A stretch of DNA of 64,000 bases from positions 141,564 to 205,563 of the forward strand of contig JAJQGT010000008.1 in assembly GCA_021201135.1 (NCBI GenBank), given 5' to 3'. A program made the translations under genes and the position numbers. Source of the DNA: Oscillospiraceae bacterium. Lineage in GTDB: Bacteria > Bacillota > Clostridia > Oscillospirales > Ruminococcaceae. The notes under the pieces are model-generated. The model was given only the letters and a program-made list of their open reading frames with translations. It was not told the DNA's origin and searched no databases. Shown here one piece after another: positions 41,505 to 51,009 of the stretch; the stretch's first letter is position 1; the number at the start of each line of letters is the position of its first letter.

Positions 41505-41807
41505 TTACCTCACAGGAATTGATAGCTCACTGAGAACATCACAGCTCTCGTCCGGTTCGTCTTCGTCAATCCAGTCCCAATTCTGGACTCGGGAAGTAAA
41601 TCCCTTGACACCACAAAGGGAAAGCATGCCAAGATTCAGACACCCATACTCCCCTTCTCCGCCTTGATAAATAAGACGATAGGGGGAATCGCTTGAGTTT
41701 TCAACCTTTCCGGCGCGATTGTCGAAAGCCTTGTCCGCCATGGACATGAGGACCTGCAAATCCTCCTGTGAAACTTCACGGCGGATGTCTATTACGTTTT
41801 TGTACAT
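41505..41807 (-). CDS. Unknown 100-residue protein, candidate VapD partner
   Basis: An acidic 100-residue protein with no signal or membrane segment (VIDIRREVSQEDLQVLMSMAD; LIYQGGEGEYGCLNLGMLSL). I do not recognise a family. It starts at 41807, two bases before the serS stop side, and ends two bases before the VapD start. Tight pairing suggests an antitoxin or cofactor role. VapX of Haemophilus is smaller, so homology is not claimed. Confidence 0.6.
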   Translation of the reverse strand: MYKNVIDIRREVSQEDLQVLMSMADKAFDNRAGKVENSSDSPYRLIYQGGEGEYGCLNLGMLSLCGVKGFTSRVQNWDWIDEDEPDESCDVLSELSIPVR

Positions 41808-41809
41808 AA

Positions 41810-43090
41810 TTATCCTCTTATAACGTCTTTCCCACCCATATAAGGTCTCAGTGCCTCGGGGATTCTGACGCTTCCGTCCTCGTTCAGGTTATTCTCAAGG
41901 AATGCAATCAGCATTCTCGGGGGTGCGACGACGGTGTTGTTGAGGGTATGGGCGAGGTATTTGCCGTTTTCGCCGTTGACACGAATCTTCAGGCGTCTTG
42001 CCTGTGCGTCGCCGAGGTTCGAACAGGAGCCGACCTCGAAATACTTCTTCTGTCTCGGGCTCCACGCCTCAACGTCGAGCGATCTGACCTTCAGGTCTGC
42101 CAGGTCGCCCGAGCAGCACTCAAGAGTTCTTACCGGAATATCCATAGATCGGAACAAATCTACTGTATTCTTCCAGAGCTTATCGAACCAATAGGGGCTT
42201 TCCTCCGGCTTGCAAACGACAATCATTTCCTGTTTTTCAAACTGATGGATTCTGTAGACGCCCTTCTCCTCGATTCCGTGAGCGCCCTTCTCTTTTCTGA
42301 AGCAGGGCGAATAGCTCGTGAGTGTAAGGGGCAACTGCTCCTCGGGAATTATCTGGTCGATGAACTTGCCTATCATCGAGTGCTCGGAGGTGCCGATGAG
42401 ATAGAGGTCTTCGCCCTCTATTTTGTACATCATTGCGTCCATCTCGGCGAAGCTCATGACTCCGTCGACGACGTTTCCACGAATCATGAACGGCGGCACA
42501 CAATAGGTGAAGCCTCTGTCAATCATGAAGTCTCTGGCGTAGGAAATAACCGCCGAATGGAGACGCGCAATGTCGCCCATGAGGTAGTAGAAGCCGTTTC
42601 CGGCGACACGTCTCGCGCTCTCGAGGTCGATTCCGTGGAGCTTTTCCATGATGTCGGTGTGATAGGGCACTTCAAAATCAGGGACGAAGGGCTCGCCGAA
42701 GCGCTCTATCTCTACGTTTTCGCTGTCATCCTTGCCAATCGGAACGCAGGGGTCGATGATGTTCGGGATGACCATCATGATCTTGTGGAGCTTCTCCTGA
42801 AGCTCGTCCTCGAGCTTTTCGAGCTCTGCAAGTCTCTCTGCCTGAGCGGTTACCTGAGCCTTGACCTCCATAGCCTTGTCCTTCTCACCCTTCGCCATCA
42901 AGCCGCCGATTTCTTTTGACAGCTTGTTTCTCTGGGCACGAAGGGTGTCAGCCTCGGTGATAGCGGCTCTGTACTCTTTATCCAATTCTGCCGCCTGGTC
43001 GACGAGGGGCAGCTTCTCGTCCTGATACTTCTTCTTTATGTTCTCTTTTACTAACTCCGGATTTTCACGGATTAATTTTATGTCTATCAT
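41810..43090 (-). CDS. serS: Seryl-tRNA synthetase
   Basis: A 426-residue class II synthetase. The N-terminal 100 residues are the tRNA-binding coiled coil (ADTLRAQRNKLSKEIGGL). Catalytic motifs: LTSYSPCFRKEKGAHGIEEKG (motif 2), SCSNLGDAQARRLKIRV and the end ALRPYMGGKDVI (motif 3 region). It charges serine to tRNA-Ser. Typical length and position near parB in Clostridia. The start at 43090 follows GGAGAG. It is probably cotranscribed after soj-spo0J. Confidence 0.97.
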   Translation of the reverse strand: MIDIKLIRENPELVKENIKKKYQDEKLPLVDQAAELDKEYRAAITEADTLRAQRNKLSKEIGGLMAKGEKDKAMEVKAQVTAQAERLAELEKLEDELQEKLHKIMMVIPNIIDPCVPIGKDDSENVEIERFGEPFVPDFEVPYHTDIMEKLHGIDLESARRVAGNGFYYLMGDIARLHSAVISYARDFMIDRGFTYCVPPFMIRGNVVDGVMSFAEMDAMMYKIEGEDLYLIGTSEHSMIGKFIDQIIPEEQLPLTLTSYSPCFRKEKGAHGIEEKGVYRIHQFEKQEMIVVCKPEESPYWFDKLWKNTVDLFRSMDIPVRTLECCSGDLADLKVRSLDVEAWSPRQKKYFEVGSCSNLGDAQARRLKIRVNGENGKYLAHTLNNTVVAPPRMLIAFLENNLNEDGSVRIPEALRPYMGGKDVIRG

Positions 43091-43109
43091 TTTGGTTCTC
43101 TCCTGTTGT

Positions 43110-43961
43110 TTATTTTTCCCCTAAGTTTTCGAGGATTCGGGCAATCTTCGCGAGGTCTTCCTCCGAATAATACTCGATTTCGAGCTTGCCTTTGCCGTTT
43201 TTGCCGGAGACGGTGACCTTTCTGCCGGTGGTCTGGGCGAGCGAAAGCTCGATTTCCCGCAGGAACGTCTCCTTCTGGGGCGAGGATTTTGGCTTTTTCT
43301 GGACAGATTTTGCCCGGACGAGCTGTTCGAGATTTCTTACGGTCAGCATATCGCGCTTTACCTGAAGTGCAAGCTCGGCACGGAGCTCTTCGTTCTCAAC
43401 TCCGGCGAGGACTTTTGCGTGCCCGACGGAGATTTCGCCGTCTCTGACCATCTTCAAGGTCTTTTCGTCAAGGCTCAGAAGCCTCAGCGAGTTCGCAACC
43501 GCCGGTCTTGACTTGTTGACGACCTGCGCCACCTGCTCCTGGGTGTATGAGTACTTGTCCATCAGCTCTTTGTAGCCGAGAGCTTCTTCAACCGGGTTCA
43601 GGTTCTCACGCTGGAGGTTCTCGACGAGTGCGAGCTCCATCGCGCCCTTGTCGTCAAGCTCTTTTATGACTACCGGAACTTCGTCCAAGCCCGCCATACG
43701 GGCGGCGCGCCAGCGTCTCTCCCCCGCTACTATCTGATATCCGCCGGTTTCGAGCGGTCGGACGAGGAGCGGTTGCAGAACGCCGTGCTGTTTTATCGAA
43801 TCGGCGAGCTTTGAGAGAGCTTCGTCGTCGAAATCCGTTCTCGGTTGCGCCCTGTTCGGGGAGATTTCGGTCAGGCGCAAGGTTTTTGTCTTATTTTCCT
43901 CGGTTTCATTCTGGGAGAAGAGCGCTTCCATTCCCATTCCGAGACCCTTATTCTTTGCCAT
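43110..43961 (-). CDS. parB: Chromosome partitioning protein ParB/Spo0J
   Basis: A 283-residue ParB. It has the CTPase/N domain (LRLTEISPNRAQPRTDFDDEA; VAGERRWRAARMAG), the HTH (YSYTQEQVAQVVNKSRPAVAN) and the dimerisation end (LEIEYYSEEDLAKIARIL). It loads on parS and recruits SMC. Gene follows soj by 15 bases. Candidate parS-like sites are at 44912, 47136 and 54557. Confidence 0.97.
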   Translation of the reverse strand: MAKNKGLGMGMEALFSQNETEENKTKTLRLTEISPNRAQPRTDFDDEALSKLADSIKQHGVLQPLLVRPLETGGYQIVAGERRWRAARMAGLDEVPVVIKELDDKGAMELALVENLQRENLNPVEEALGYKELMDKYSYTQEQVAQVVNKSRPAVANSLRLLSLDEKTLKMVRDGEISVGHAKVLAGVENEELRAELALQVKRDMLTVRNLEQLVRAKSVQKKPKSSPQKETFLREIELSLAQTTGRKVTVSGKNGKGKLEIEYYSEEDLAKIARILENLGEK

Positions 43962-43976
43962 ATTTCCTCCTTACCC

Positions 43977-44771
43977 TCAGGGCTTACTGTAGGTTTGTCC
44001 GTTTTTCTTCTTCGACCGGTTCAGGAACTCGATGCAGAAGCTTTCGTATGCCTCTGCGCCCTTCGACGAGCGGTCATAGTACATAATGGGCTTTCCGTGC
44101 GAAGGCGCCTCGGAAAGTGCGACATTCCGGGGAATAACCGTCTCGTAGATGTCGTTCGGGAAGTACTTTTTGACCTCCGCGACGACCTGCCCGGTGAGAT
44201 TATACCGTCCCACATACATCGTGAAGAGGATTCCCTCTATGTACATATACGGATTGTAGCCGTCCTTGATGCGCTTTATCGTGTCCATCAGCTGAACCAA
44301 GCCCTCGAGCGAGTAAAATTCGCACTGAATCGGTATAAGAACCGAGTCGCAGGCGGCAAGAGCGTTCAGAGTGATGATGCTCAGAGACGGCGGGCAGTCT
44401 ATCAGTATAAAATCGAATTCGTTTTTGACCGGAAGAAGCTGCATTTTAAGCCGCATTAGTCGGTTTTCGACCCCTGCGAGCTCGATTTCCGCTCCGGCAA
44501 GCTTCTGCGCCGATGACAGAAGCGAAACGCCCTTGAATGCAGTCGGGACAATGGCTTCCGAAGCTCTGCATTGCCCGATAAGAACCTCGTAAACGGTGCT
44601 CGTGATGGCACGTTTACGCACTCCCAAGCCGGTTGTGGTGTTCCCCTGAGCGTCGATATCGACGACGAGGACCTTCTTCCCTTTCCCGCCGAGGGCGGCG
44701 GCGAGATTAACAACGGTAGTTGACTTCCCAACTCCGCCTTTCTGATTTGACACGGCGATAATTTTCCCCAT
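43977..44771 (-). CDS. soj: Chromosome partitioning ATPase ParA/Soj
   Basis: A 264-residue deviant-Walker ATPase: SNQKGGVGKSTTVVNLAAAL, VLVVDIDAQGNTTTGLG, FILIDCPPSLSIITLNAL and TMYVGRYNLTGQVVAEV. Soj controls DnaA and partition with Spo0J. It is the first gene of soj-spo0J-serS; a promoter at 44846 and a parS-like site at 44912 lie upstream. Confidence 0.97.
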   Translation of the reverse strand: MGKIIAVSNQKGGVGKSTTVVNLAAALGGKGKKVLVVDIDAQGNTTTGLGVRKRAITSTVYEVLIGQCRASEAIVPTAFKGVSLLSSAQKLAGAEIELAGVENRLMRLKMQLLPVKNEFDFILIDCPPSLSIITLNALAACDSVLIPIQCEFYSLEGLVQLMDTIKRIKDGYNPYMYIEGILFTMYVGRYNLTGQVVAEVKKYFPNDIYETVIPRNVALSEAPSHGKPIMYYDRSSKGAEAYESFCIEFLNRSKKKNGQTYSKP

Positions 44772-44845
44772 GATACGCTCCCTTACTTAATAGTCTTGAC
44801 AAGCCAGCACCTCTATCCATAGCCATCACTTGCCCTTTAATATTA

Positions 44846-44873
44846 AGTATAGCACAAATTTCGGAGTTTGCAA
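44846..44873 (-). promoter_or_regulatory. soj-spo0J promoter
   Basis: Minus strand TTGCAA (44868-44873), 16 bases, TATACT (44846-44851). Confidence 0.65.
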
Positions 44874-44911
44874 CTACTTTCGACAAATTTTATTTTGGGG
44901 AGATTGTGAAA

Positions 44912-44927
44912 TGTTCCACATGGAACA
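44912..44927. promoter_or_regulatory. parS-like site upstream of soj
   Basis: TGTTCCACATGGAACA: seven-base arms TGTTCCA/TGGAACA around CA. The Firmicute parS consensus TGTTNCACGTGAAACA differs at the centre and one arm position. Its place beside soj-spo0J supports it. Confidence 0.65.
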
Positions 44928-44985
44928 ATTACCGCCTGACGGCGGTAATTGCACTACAGCGGGCGGATAATATCCGCCCCTACAA
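44928..44985. repeat. Small intergenic double-hairpin repeat
   Basis: AATTACCGCC/GGCGGTAATT and GGGCGGATA/TATCCGCCC, with CCCTACAAAATTA after. The motif is REP-like and distinct from the AAACCCC family. It closes the noc gene and may stop transcription. Confidence 0.6.
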
Positions 44986-44987
44986 AA

Positions 44988-45800
44988 TTACTTCTTCAAC
45001 GGTATCCTAATATGATAATTCACATACCCATCCGTCTGCGTCTTATCGACATTGACGTCCACGCCGGCAATCTGCATAGTCTCGACCGCCTTGTTGATGG
45101 TGTTCGTGAAGAGGCGCAAATCCTTGAAAACGGCACTCCCCTTGCGGATTCGGGCGCAATATTTCTCGTGCTCGAGCATAGAATCGACCAACGCCTCGGT
45201 CTTCTCGACGTTGAGCTTACCTCGGACAATCTTTTTGAGGGCTTCGTCCCTCTTTTCGTCGGTCGGGAGCTTCAGAAGTGCCCTTGCATGCCGCTCGGTG
45301 AGACCGTTTTCCGTGATAATCTGCCGTTGCGAGCTCGTCAGCTTGAGCAAACGTAGCTTATTCGCGAGGGTCGACTGCGCATAGCCGAGGCGATAGGCGG
45401 CGTCCTCCTGCGTCATGCCGTAGAGGTCGATAAGCTTCGAAATCGCGTCGGCTTCCTCGAAAAAGCTCAGATCCTCGCGCTGAAGGTTCTCGACGAGTGA
45501 TAAAAGTGCCGAGGTGCGGTCGCTCGCCTCGATAATGATGCAGGGAACGGTCTCGAGCCCGGCAATCATCGCCGTCCGAAGCCGCCTCTCCCCCGCTACA
45601 AGCTCGTAGCCCCGGGAAGTTTCCCTCACCGAAAGCGGCGAAATAATGCCGTCCGCTTTGATGCTCGCCGCCAGGTTCATAAGCTCGTCCCGTTCGAAGG
45701 TCTTTCGGGGTTGGTAAGGGCTCGGCGCAATCTCCTCGCAAGGAATCTCGACCACCTTCGCCGCCGTTTTCTCCTTCTTCGCCATGAAAATCTTTGCCAT
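44988..45800 (-). CDS. noc: Nucleoid occlusion / ParB-like protein (Noc)
   Basis: A 270-residue ParB paralogue. It has VVEIPCEEIAPSPYQPRKTF, ELVAGERRLRTAMIAG, LYGMTQEDAAYRLGYAQSTLANKL and LNVEKTEALVDSML. An N-terminal stretch of Met, Ala, Lys and Phe (start 45800, MAKIFMAKK) could be the short membrane-binding helix known in Noc. Noc blocks division over the nucleoid. In B. subtilis noc also sits next to rsmG and soj-spo0J. A second copy of ParB is the alternative; context favours Noc. Confidence 0.88.
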   Translation of the reverse strand: MAKIFMAKKEKTAAKVVEIPCEEIAPSPYQPRKTFERDELMNLAASIKADGIISPLSVRETSRGYELVAGERRLRTAMIAGLETVPCIIIEASDRTSALLSLVENLQREDLSFFEEADAISKLIDLYGMTQEDAAYRLGYAQSTLANKLRLLKLTSSQRQIITENGLTERHARALLKLPTDEKRDEALKKIVRGKLNVEKTEALVDSMLEHEKYCARIRKGSAVFKDLRLFTNTINKAVETMQIAGVDVNVDKTQTDGYVNYHIRIPLKK

Positions 45801-45927
45801 ATTGTCACGTCCTTGTAAAATAAGTGTAGTTCTTACTCCATATTTTACCATAGACATGCCACAATTTCCAGAGGAATTTATCGGGACAAAATGACTAAAC
45901 TCGACTTTAGACTAATTCTAAGAATAA

Positions 45928-45969
45928 TTTCGAAAAAGTATTGCATTTCGAAATACAAAGAGTTATAAT
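45928..45969 (+). promoter_or_regulatory. Promoter and operator of the third toxin-antitoxin pair
   Basis: TTGCAT (45941-45946), 17 bases, TATAAT (45964-45969). Two perfect TTTCGAAA palindromes (45928-45935 and 45946-45953), 18 bases apart, flank and overlap the -35. Confidence 0.82.
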
Positions 45970-45993
45970 AATATCAGAAACGGAGGTATTCAT

Positions 45994-46290
45994 ATGGCAG
46001 TCAGAACAGCAAATGTGGTAGCAAGAGTAGAGCCGGAAGTCAAAAACGAGGCGGAATCCATTATTTCCGAGCTTGGTTTGTCCGTTTCGGCAGTTATAAA
46101 CTCCCTCTATAAGCAGATTATCATCCATCAGGGAATCCCCTATTCACTCACTCTTTCGTCTGCACCAAAAGCAATCGACGAAATGTCCCGCAAAGAGTTC
46201 GATACAATGATGGAAACAAGCCTTAATCAGGCTAAAAACGGAGAATCAATACCGGCAGAAGAGGTTTTTGCAAAAATTTTGAACAGATAG
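45994..46290 (+). CDS. RelB/DinJ-family antitoxin
   Basis: A 98-residue antitoxin with a DinJ-type ribbon-helix-helix (TANVVARVEPEVKNEAESII, then LGLSVSAVINSLYKQII) and an acidic toxin-binding tail (FDTMMETSLNQAKNG). CGGAGG precedes the ATG at 45994. The stop is ten bases before the toxin start. Autoregulation via the TTTCGAAA palindromes is likely. Confidence 0.92.
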   Translation: MAVRTANVVARVEPEVKNEAESIISELGLSVSAVINSLYKQIIIHQGIPYSLTLSSAPKAIDEMSRKEFDTMMETSLNQAKNGESIPAEEVFAKILNR

Positions 46291-46300
46291 ACGTGATAAA

Positions 46301-46624
46301 ATGTACAAGGTTGAATTTACGCCTTATGCGGAAAGCCAGCTAAATGGGATTTATAACTACATTGCAAATGAGTTATTGAACCCCGTCGCCGCCTCGAAAA
46401 CGGTCAAGGAAATCGAAAAAAGCGTTATGAAATTGAATCAGATGCCGCAAAGAATCAGATTTGTTGAAGATGAACCGTGGAAAAGCCAGGGAATACGGCG
46501 CTTCTCGGTTAAGAATTTCTCCGTATACTTCTGGATTGATGAGGAAAACCTTAAGATTCATGTGGTTGCTGTAGCATACGCAAGGCGTAATCAGATCGGC
46601 GTACTGAGTGATTTTGAAGAATAG
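46301..46624 (+). CDS. RelE/ParE-family toxin
   Basis: A 107-residue toxin: VEFTPYAESQLNGIYNYIA, VKEIEKSVMKLNQMPQRI, GIRRFSVKNFSVYFWID and VVAVAYARRNQIGVL. It belongs to the same broad family as the two other toxins here but is more diverged. No catalytic certainty. A terminator at 46630 ends it. It reads toward the rsmG gene end. Confidence 0.9.
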   Translation: MYKVEFTPYAESQLNGIYNYIANELLNPVAASKTVKEIEKSVMKLNQMPQRIRFVEDEPWKSQGIRRFSVKNFSVYFWIDEENLKIHVVAVAYARRNQIGVLSDFEE

Positions 46625-46629
46625 TTGTG

Positions 46630-46660
46630 AAAAAGCACCCCGAAAGAGGTGCTTTTCTTT
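46630..46660 (+). terminator. Intrinsic terminator between the third toxin and rsmG
   Basis: AAAAGCACC/GGTGCTTTT with loop CCGAAAGA, then CTTT; T-rich on plus and A-rich on minus, so it serves both converging genes. Confidence 0.85.
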
Positions 46661-46661
46661 A

Positions 46662-47357
46662 TTATTTCACCACCCGCCTGGGGTACTCCCCCGGCGTCTT
46701 TTCTACCTTATTAATAACAACCAACGTCCTCCCGTCGCCATTCGGGAGGCTATACTCGACAATATTCGCGATTTTCCCGCCCAATTTTGTGATAATCGGC
46801 TCGGCTGTCTCGATCTCTTCGCGGCAATCGGAGCCTTTCAAGGCCAAGAACTTGCCGCCGGGTTTCACATAGGGCAGGCAGTACTCACTCAGAACAGAGA
46901 GCCTTGCGACGGCTCTGGCAGTGGCGATGTCGAAGGCTTCACGCAAATCTGTTCTTGCGCCGTCCTCGGCTCTCGAATGTATGCACTCGGCGCCGAGGTT
47001 CAGGGAGTCGGATACGTCCCGAAGGAAGTTCACGCGCTTGTTGAGGCTGTCAAGAAGCGTGATTTGAAGGTCATCACGCACGATTTTCATCGGAATCGAG
47101 GGGAAGCCGGCGCCGGTGCCGACGTCGATGAGCTTTGCTCCATGTGGAACATTTTCAATAGCAAGCGGCAGGCAGGAGTCGGCGAAGTGCTTCACGATTA
47201 TGCCCTCGGAATCCGTCACAGCGGTCAGGTTCATGACTTTATTCTTCTCAATAAGCATCTCAGCATAGGTCAAAAACGCCGCAATCTGTGCGTCCGAAAG
47301 AGGCATATCAATGCCAAGAAAGACGGTCTCGAGCCGCTTTACATCAATTGCCGCCAT
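46662..47357 (-). CDS. rsmG: 16S rRNA m7G527 methyltransferase
   Basis: A 231-residue Rossmann methyltransferase (GidB). Motif I is [14 protein letters not shown]; also [20 protein letters not shown] and [18 protein letters not shown]. The start at 47357 has GGAGGGAAG; it overlaps the mnmG stop by 14 bases. The sequence contains a parS-like site. It methylates N7 of G527 of 16S rRNA with S-adenosylmethionine. Confidence 0.96.
   Translation of the reverse strand: MAAIDVKRLETVFLGIDMPLSDAQIAAFLTYAEMLIEKNKVMNLTAVTDSEGIIVKHFADSCLPLAIENVPHGAKLIDVGTGAGFPSIPMKIVRDDLQITLLDSLNKRVNFLRDVSDSLNLGAECIHSRAEDGARTDLREAFDIATARAVARLSVLSEYCLPYVKPGGKFLALKGSDCREEIETAEPIITKLGGKIANIVEYSLPNGDGRTLVVINKVEKTPGEYPRRVVK
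47136..47151. promoter_or_regulatory. parS-like site inside rsmG
   Basis: TGCTCCATGTGGAACA, one change from TGTTCCATGTGGAACA (the reverse complement of the site at 44912). Confidence 0.5.
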
Positions 47358-49245
47358 GCTCTTCCCTCCTCTTCTTCTCAAGCCATATCAGCAGAACCGA
47401 AATGTCCGCCGGGTTCACGCCGGAAATTCGCGACGCCTGACCGACGCTCAGGGGCTTACGCTTCTGGAGCTTTTCCGCCGCTTCGAGCCTGAGTCCCGAA
47501 ATTTTCGTGTAATCGGTGTCTGGAGAGAGCTTTTTTGCTTCCAGTTTCCGCATATCTTCCACTTGCTTTAGCTGAATGTTAATATATCCCTCATATTTTA
47601 TACGCAATTCCGCCTGTTCGGTGACTTCGTCGGGGAGCTCGGGGCGGTTTTTGTCGGCACAAACAAGCCCCGAGTACTTCACCTGCGGTCTGCGAATCAG
47701 CTTCGCAAGCGTCGTGCCGTTCGAAATCGGCTCGGTGCCGCTCTCCACAAGATATTCGTTGAGGGATGCGCCCGGGGCGACGTTCGTGTGCTCCAAGCGG
47801 TCAACTTCTTCGGCGATAAGCCTCTCCTTCTCGAGAAGCCGCTCATATCTCTCGTCCGAAATGAGCCCGATTTCGTGCCCGATTGGCGTGAGGCGCTCGT
47901 CGGCGTTGTCTTCTCTGAGGAGAATCCGGTATTCGCTTCTCGACGTCATCATCCGATATGGGTCGGTGACGCCCTTCGTGACCAGATCGTCGACAAGGGT
48001 GCCGATATAGGACGATGCACGGTCTAAAATCATCGGTTCCCTGCCCTGAAGCTTCAATGCCGCGTTGATTCCGGCGACCAAGCCCTGCGCCGCCGCCTCC
48101 TCATAGCCGGAGGAGCCGTTGAACTGCCCCGCGCCGTAGAGCCCCGGGTGCTCCCGGAACTCGAGGGTCGGCAGAAGCTCGGTCGGGTCGCAGCAGTCGT
48201 ACTCGATGGCATACGCCGGACGCATGATTTCGACGTGCTCGAGCCCCTTGATGGTTCGCAAAAAATTCAGCTGAACGTCCTCGGGGAGGGACGAGCTCAT
48301 CCCCTGCAGGTAGTATTCGTCGGTGTCGAGACCCATTGGCTCGATAAATAATTGATGTCTTGGTTTATCAGAGAACCGGACGACTTTGTCCTCGATGGAC
48401 GGACAATACCGGGGACCCACTCCCTCGATTCTCCCCGAGTACAAAGGCGAGCGGTCAAGGTTGTCAAGGATGATTTTATGCGTCTCGGAATTGGTGTAAG
48501 AGATGTAGCAGGAAACTTGGTTCTTAAGCTCCCCCTTCGTCTCGAACGAAAACGGGATGATATGCTCGTCGCCGTCCTGACGCTCGAGGACGGAAAAATC
48601 AATGCTTCTTTTGTGGACTCTTGCCGGGGTTCCGGTTTTGAATCTACGGACGGAAATTCCCAGTTGTTTAAGTGATAAAGTAAGTGCTTTTGCGGGAAGA
48701 GTTGCGTCGGGACCACTCTCATAATTCGACTCGCCGACATGAATCTTGCCGCCGAGGTAAGTGCCCGTCGCGATGATTACAGCCTTGCAGTCGTAATATC
48801 CGCCGAGCTTGGTGCGAACTCCCGAAACGGCTCCCGACTCGTCGGTGAGAATCTCAGTAATCTCCGCCTGCTTGATTTCGACGTTCGGCTCGCGCTCGAG
48901 CGCCTGCTTCATATAGATATGGTACTTGACCCTGTCTGCCTGCACCCGGAGGCTGTGGACGGCGGGACCCTTGCCAAGGTTGAGGACGCGCGACTGGATG
49001 AAGGTGGCGTCCGCCGCCTTGCCCATCTCCCCGCCGAGAGCGTCGATTTCACGGACGAGGTTGCCCTTTGCGGTGCCGCCGATTGAGGGGTTGCAGGGCA
49101 TGTTGGCGATGCCGTCGAGCGTAATCGTAAAGATTCCGACCTTGAGCCCCAGACGTGCCGGAGCCAGCGCCGCCTCGATACCTGCGTGCCCTCCCCCAAT
49201 AACGACAATATCAAATTTTCCCATAAAATTGGTACTTGAATCCAT
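47344..49245 (-). CDS. mnmG: tRNA uridine-5-carboxymethylaminomethyl synthase, FAD subunit
   Basis: A 633-residue FAD enzyme (GidA): [57 protein letters not shown] and [17 protein letters not shown]. With MnmE it modifies U34 of certain tRNAs. The start at 49245 has AGAGGA; the mnmE gene lies upstream with repeat copy 2 between. The C-terminal end overlaps rsmG. Confidence 0.97.
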   Translation of the reverse strand: MDSSTNFMGKFDIVVIGGGHAGIEAALAPARLGLKVGIFTITLDGIANMPCNPSIGGTAKGNLVREIDALGGEMGKAADATFIQSRVLNLGKGPAVHSLRVQADRVKYHIYMKQALEREPNVEIKQAEITEILTDESGAVSGVRTKLGGYYDCKAVIIATGTYLGGKIHVGESNYESGPDATLPAKALTLSLKQLGISVRRFKTGTPARVHKRSIDFSVLERQDGDEHIIPFSFETKGELKNQVSCYISYTNSETHKIILDNLDRSPLYSGRIEGVGPRYCPSIEDKVVRFSDKPRHQLFIEPMGLDTDEYYLQGMSSSLPEDVQLNFLRTIKGLEHVEIMRPAYAIEYDCCDPTELLPTLEFREHPGLYGAGQFNGSSGYEEAAAQGLVAGINAALKLQGREPMILDRASSYIGTLVDDLVTKGVTDPYRMMTSRSEYRILLREDNADERLTPIGHEIGLISDERYERLLEKERLIAEEVDRLEHTNVAPGASLNEYLVESGTEPISNGTTLAKLIRRPQVKYSGLVCADKNRPELPDEVTEQAELRIKYEGYINIQLKQVEDMRKLEAKKLSPDTDYTKISGLRLEAAEKLQKRKPLSVGQASRISGVNPADISVLLIWLEKKRREEHGGN

Positions 49246-49303
49246 TTTGGTATCCTCTTTTATATTACTGTTTGTATAATTATGTGCAAATATTTCTGGG
49301 AGA

Positions 49304-49446
49304 AAACCCCTCAGTCTGCCCTTCGGGCAGCCAGCTCCCCTTTCAGGGGAGCCTTATTGCCGTTCTATGAAACTTTTGAAAGAACTCAAATAGCCTCACC
49401 TGAAAGGGGAGGGGGACCGCCGCCAAAGGCGGTGGTGGAGGGGTTT
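49304..49446. repeat. Palindromic intergenic repeat, copy 2 (retains DUF559 3' end)
   Basis: Left end of the CTCAGTC type, right end of the CCACC type. Its interior reads AAAGAACTCAAATAGCC, differing by one base from the last codons and stop of the DUF559 gene inside copy 8. It also has GTTCTATGAAACTTTT, as on the left side of copy 8. Confidence 0.92.
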
Positions 49447-49447
49447 C

Positions 49448-50800
49448 CTACTTCCCTACACAGAACCGCTCGAATAAGTTATTCACAACCGCCTCCGTCG
49501 CCCTCTCCCCGGTGAGTTCGAGAAGGGCGTTCAGCGCCTCGTCCATATAGACGGTGACGGCGTCGAGGGTGATGCCGGAGCGGTATTCGGCGAGCGCTTG
49601 CTTGACGAACCCGACTGCCTTCGACACCTGCGAGCGTTGCCGCTCATTGATGTAAATTTCGGCGTTGTCCGAACTGCCACCGAGCTTGAAGAGCTCCGCT
49701 ATCATTTCGGGCAGTTTTTCGAGTCCGGAGCCCGAATTTGCCGATACAGAGAGTATATTTTCATTAGAAAAATACTCTTGGTCTAACTTTTTCGTCAAAT
49801 CAGACTTGTTTAAAAGCACGATATGCGGCTTATTTTTGATTTTTTCGAGAATTTCGCGGTCGGTTTCAGTGAATTCTTCAGAACTGTCGAAAACCGCCAG
49901 CACAAGCTCGGCATTTTCGAGTCTCTGGGTGGCAAGGTCAACACCTATACACTCGACGGGGTCAGTCGTGTTGCGGATTCCGGCGGTGTCAGAGAGCTTC
50001 AGGACGAAATCGCCGACCCGCACCGATTCCTCAATGACGTCCCGGGTCGTTCCGGCGTTCTCGGTGACGATGCTTCTCCTATATCCGAGCAGCTGATTCA
50101 TGAGAGTCGACTTGCCGACGTTCGGTCTGCCGACGATGGCGGTGTCGATTCCCTGCCGGAGGATTCTGCCCTTGTCGTAGCCGGAAAGTATATCGTCGAG
50201 CTTCTGCTCAACTTCTACTAAATCATCTTCAAGATGCGAGGTGTCGGCGTCGGGGATGTCCTCGTCGGGATAGTCCGACCACGCCGCAAGGTTGCCGGAA
50301 ATTCTTGTCATCTCCTTGGCGACGGAGTGAATATTTTGGCTCAGATCTCCGTCCCGCATCGCCCTTGCACTTACCAGTTCCCGCTCTCCATTTGCGGAAA
50401 TGATATCCAGTACGCCCTCCGCCTGAGTGAGGCTCAGCTTGCCACTTAAAAATGCCCTTTTCGTGAACTCCCCCGCCGGGGCAGGCTCGGCGCCGTTCTC
50501 GATAAGAAGCTTGAGCACCTCGCGGGCGAGATACACTCCGCCGTGGCAGGATATCTCGACGGTGTCCTCGCCGGTATAGCTGTGGGGCGCACGAAAGACG
50601 GTCAATATCACATCATCGAGTGTCCGCCCCTCGCGGACAATTTTTCCGTACTGACAGGTGTAGCCCTGCATATCGGAAGGGCGGGTTTTGCCCACAAAAA
50701 TCCTGTCCGCAATCAAAAGTGCATTCTCCCCGCTCATGCGGATAACAGCGAGCCCCCCTTGGTAGACGGGGGTGGATATTGCGGCGATGGTTGTTGACAT
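49448..50800 (-). CDS. mnmE: tRNA modification GTPase MnmE
   Basis: A 450-residue GTPase. N-terminal folate-binding domain (TIAAISTPVYQGGLAVIRMSG), helical domain, and the inserted G domain with GRPNVGKSTLMNQLLG, DTAGIR and NKSD. The last residues FERFCVGK are the catalytic C(I/V)GK end. The start at 50800 follows GGAGGTGA; the longer upstream frame is translated repeat and is not real. Partner of MnmG. Confidence 0.97.
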   Translation of the reverse strand: MSTTIAAISTPVYQGGLAVIRMSGENALLIADRIFVGKTRPSDMQGYTCQYGKIVREGRTLDDVILTVFRAPHSYTGEDTVEISCHGGVYLAREVLKLLIENGAEPAPAGEFTKRAFLSGKLSLTQAEGVLDIISANGERELVSARAMRDGDLSQNIHSVAKEMTRISGNLAAWSDYPDEDIPDADTSHLEDDLVEVEQKLDDILSGYDKGRILRQGIDTAIVGRPNVGKSTLMNQLLGYRRSIVTENAGTTRDVIEESVRVGDFVLKLSDTAGIRNTTDPVECIGVDLATQRLENAELVLAVFDSSEEFTETDREILEKIKNKPHIVLLNKSDLTKKLDQEYFSNENILSVSANSGSGLEKLPEMIAELFKLGGSSDNAEIYINERQRSQVSKAVGFVKQALAEYRSGITLDAVTVYMDEALNALLELTGERATEAVVNNLFERFCVGK

Positions 50801-50816
50801 TTGGGTCACCTCCGAT

Positions 50817-50954
50817 AAACCCCTCCACCGTGCTTCGCACGGTCCCCCTCCCCTTTCAGGGGAGGCTGTCTGTATCCTCTCATACATTCTTGTAAAGAGG
50901 CAGTTATAGGCTCCCCTGAAAGGGGAGCTGGCGCCGAAGGCGACTGAGGGGTTT
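50817..50954. repeat. Palindromic intergenic repeat, copy 3
   Basis: Left CCACC-type end, right CTCAGTC-type end (reversed relative to copy 1). Subterminal hairpin GTGCTTCGCAC. Lies between mnmE start and jag end. Confidence 0.9.
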
Positions 50955-51009
50955 CCAAAAAAACTTCCGGCGGCTTCTGAAATCGAAACCGCCGGAGAAG
51001 CCGTTCTTC

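Noticed and set aside
50801..50887. 29-residue extension of MnmE
   Set aside because: It is translated repeat sequence (copy 3); the true start has GGAGGTGA.
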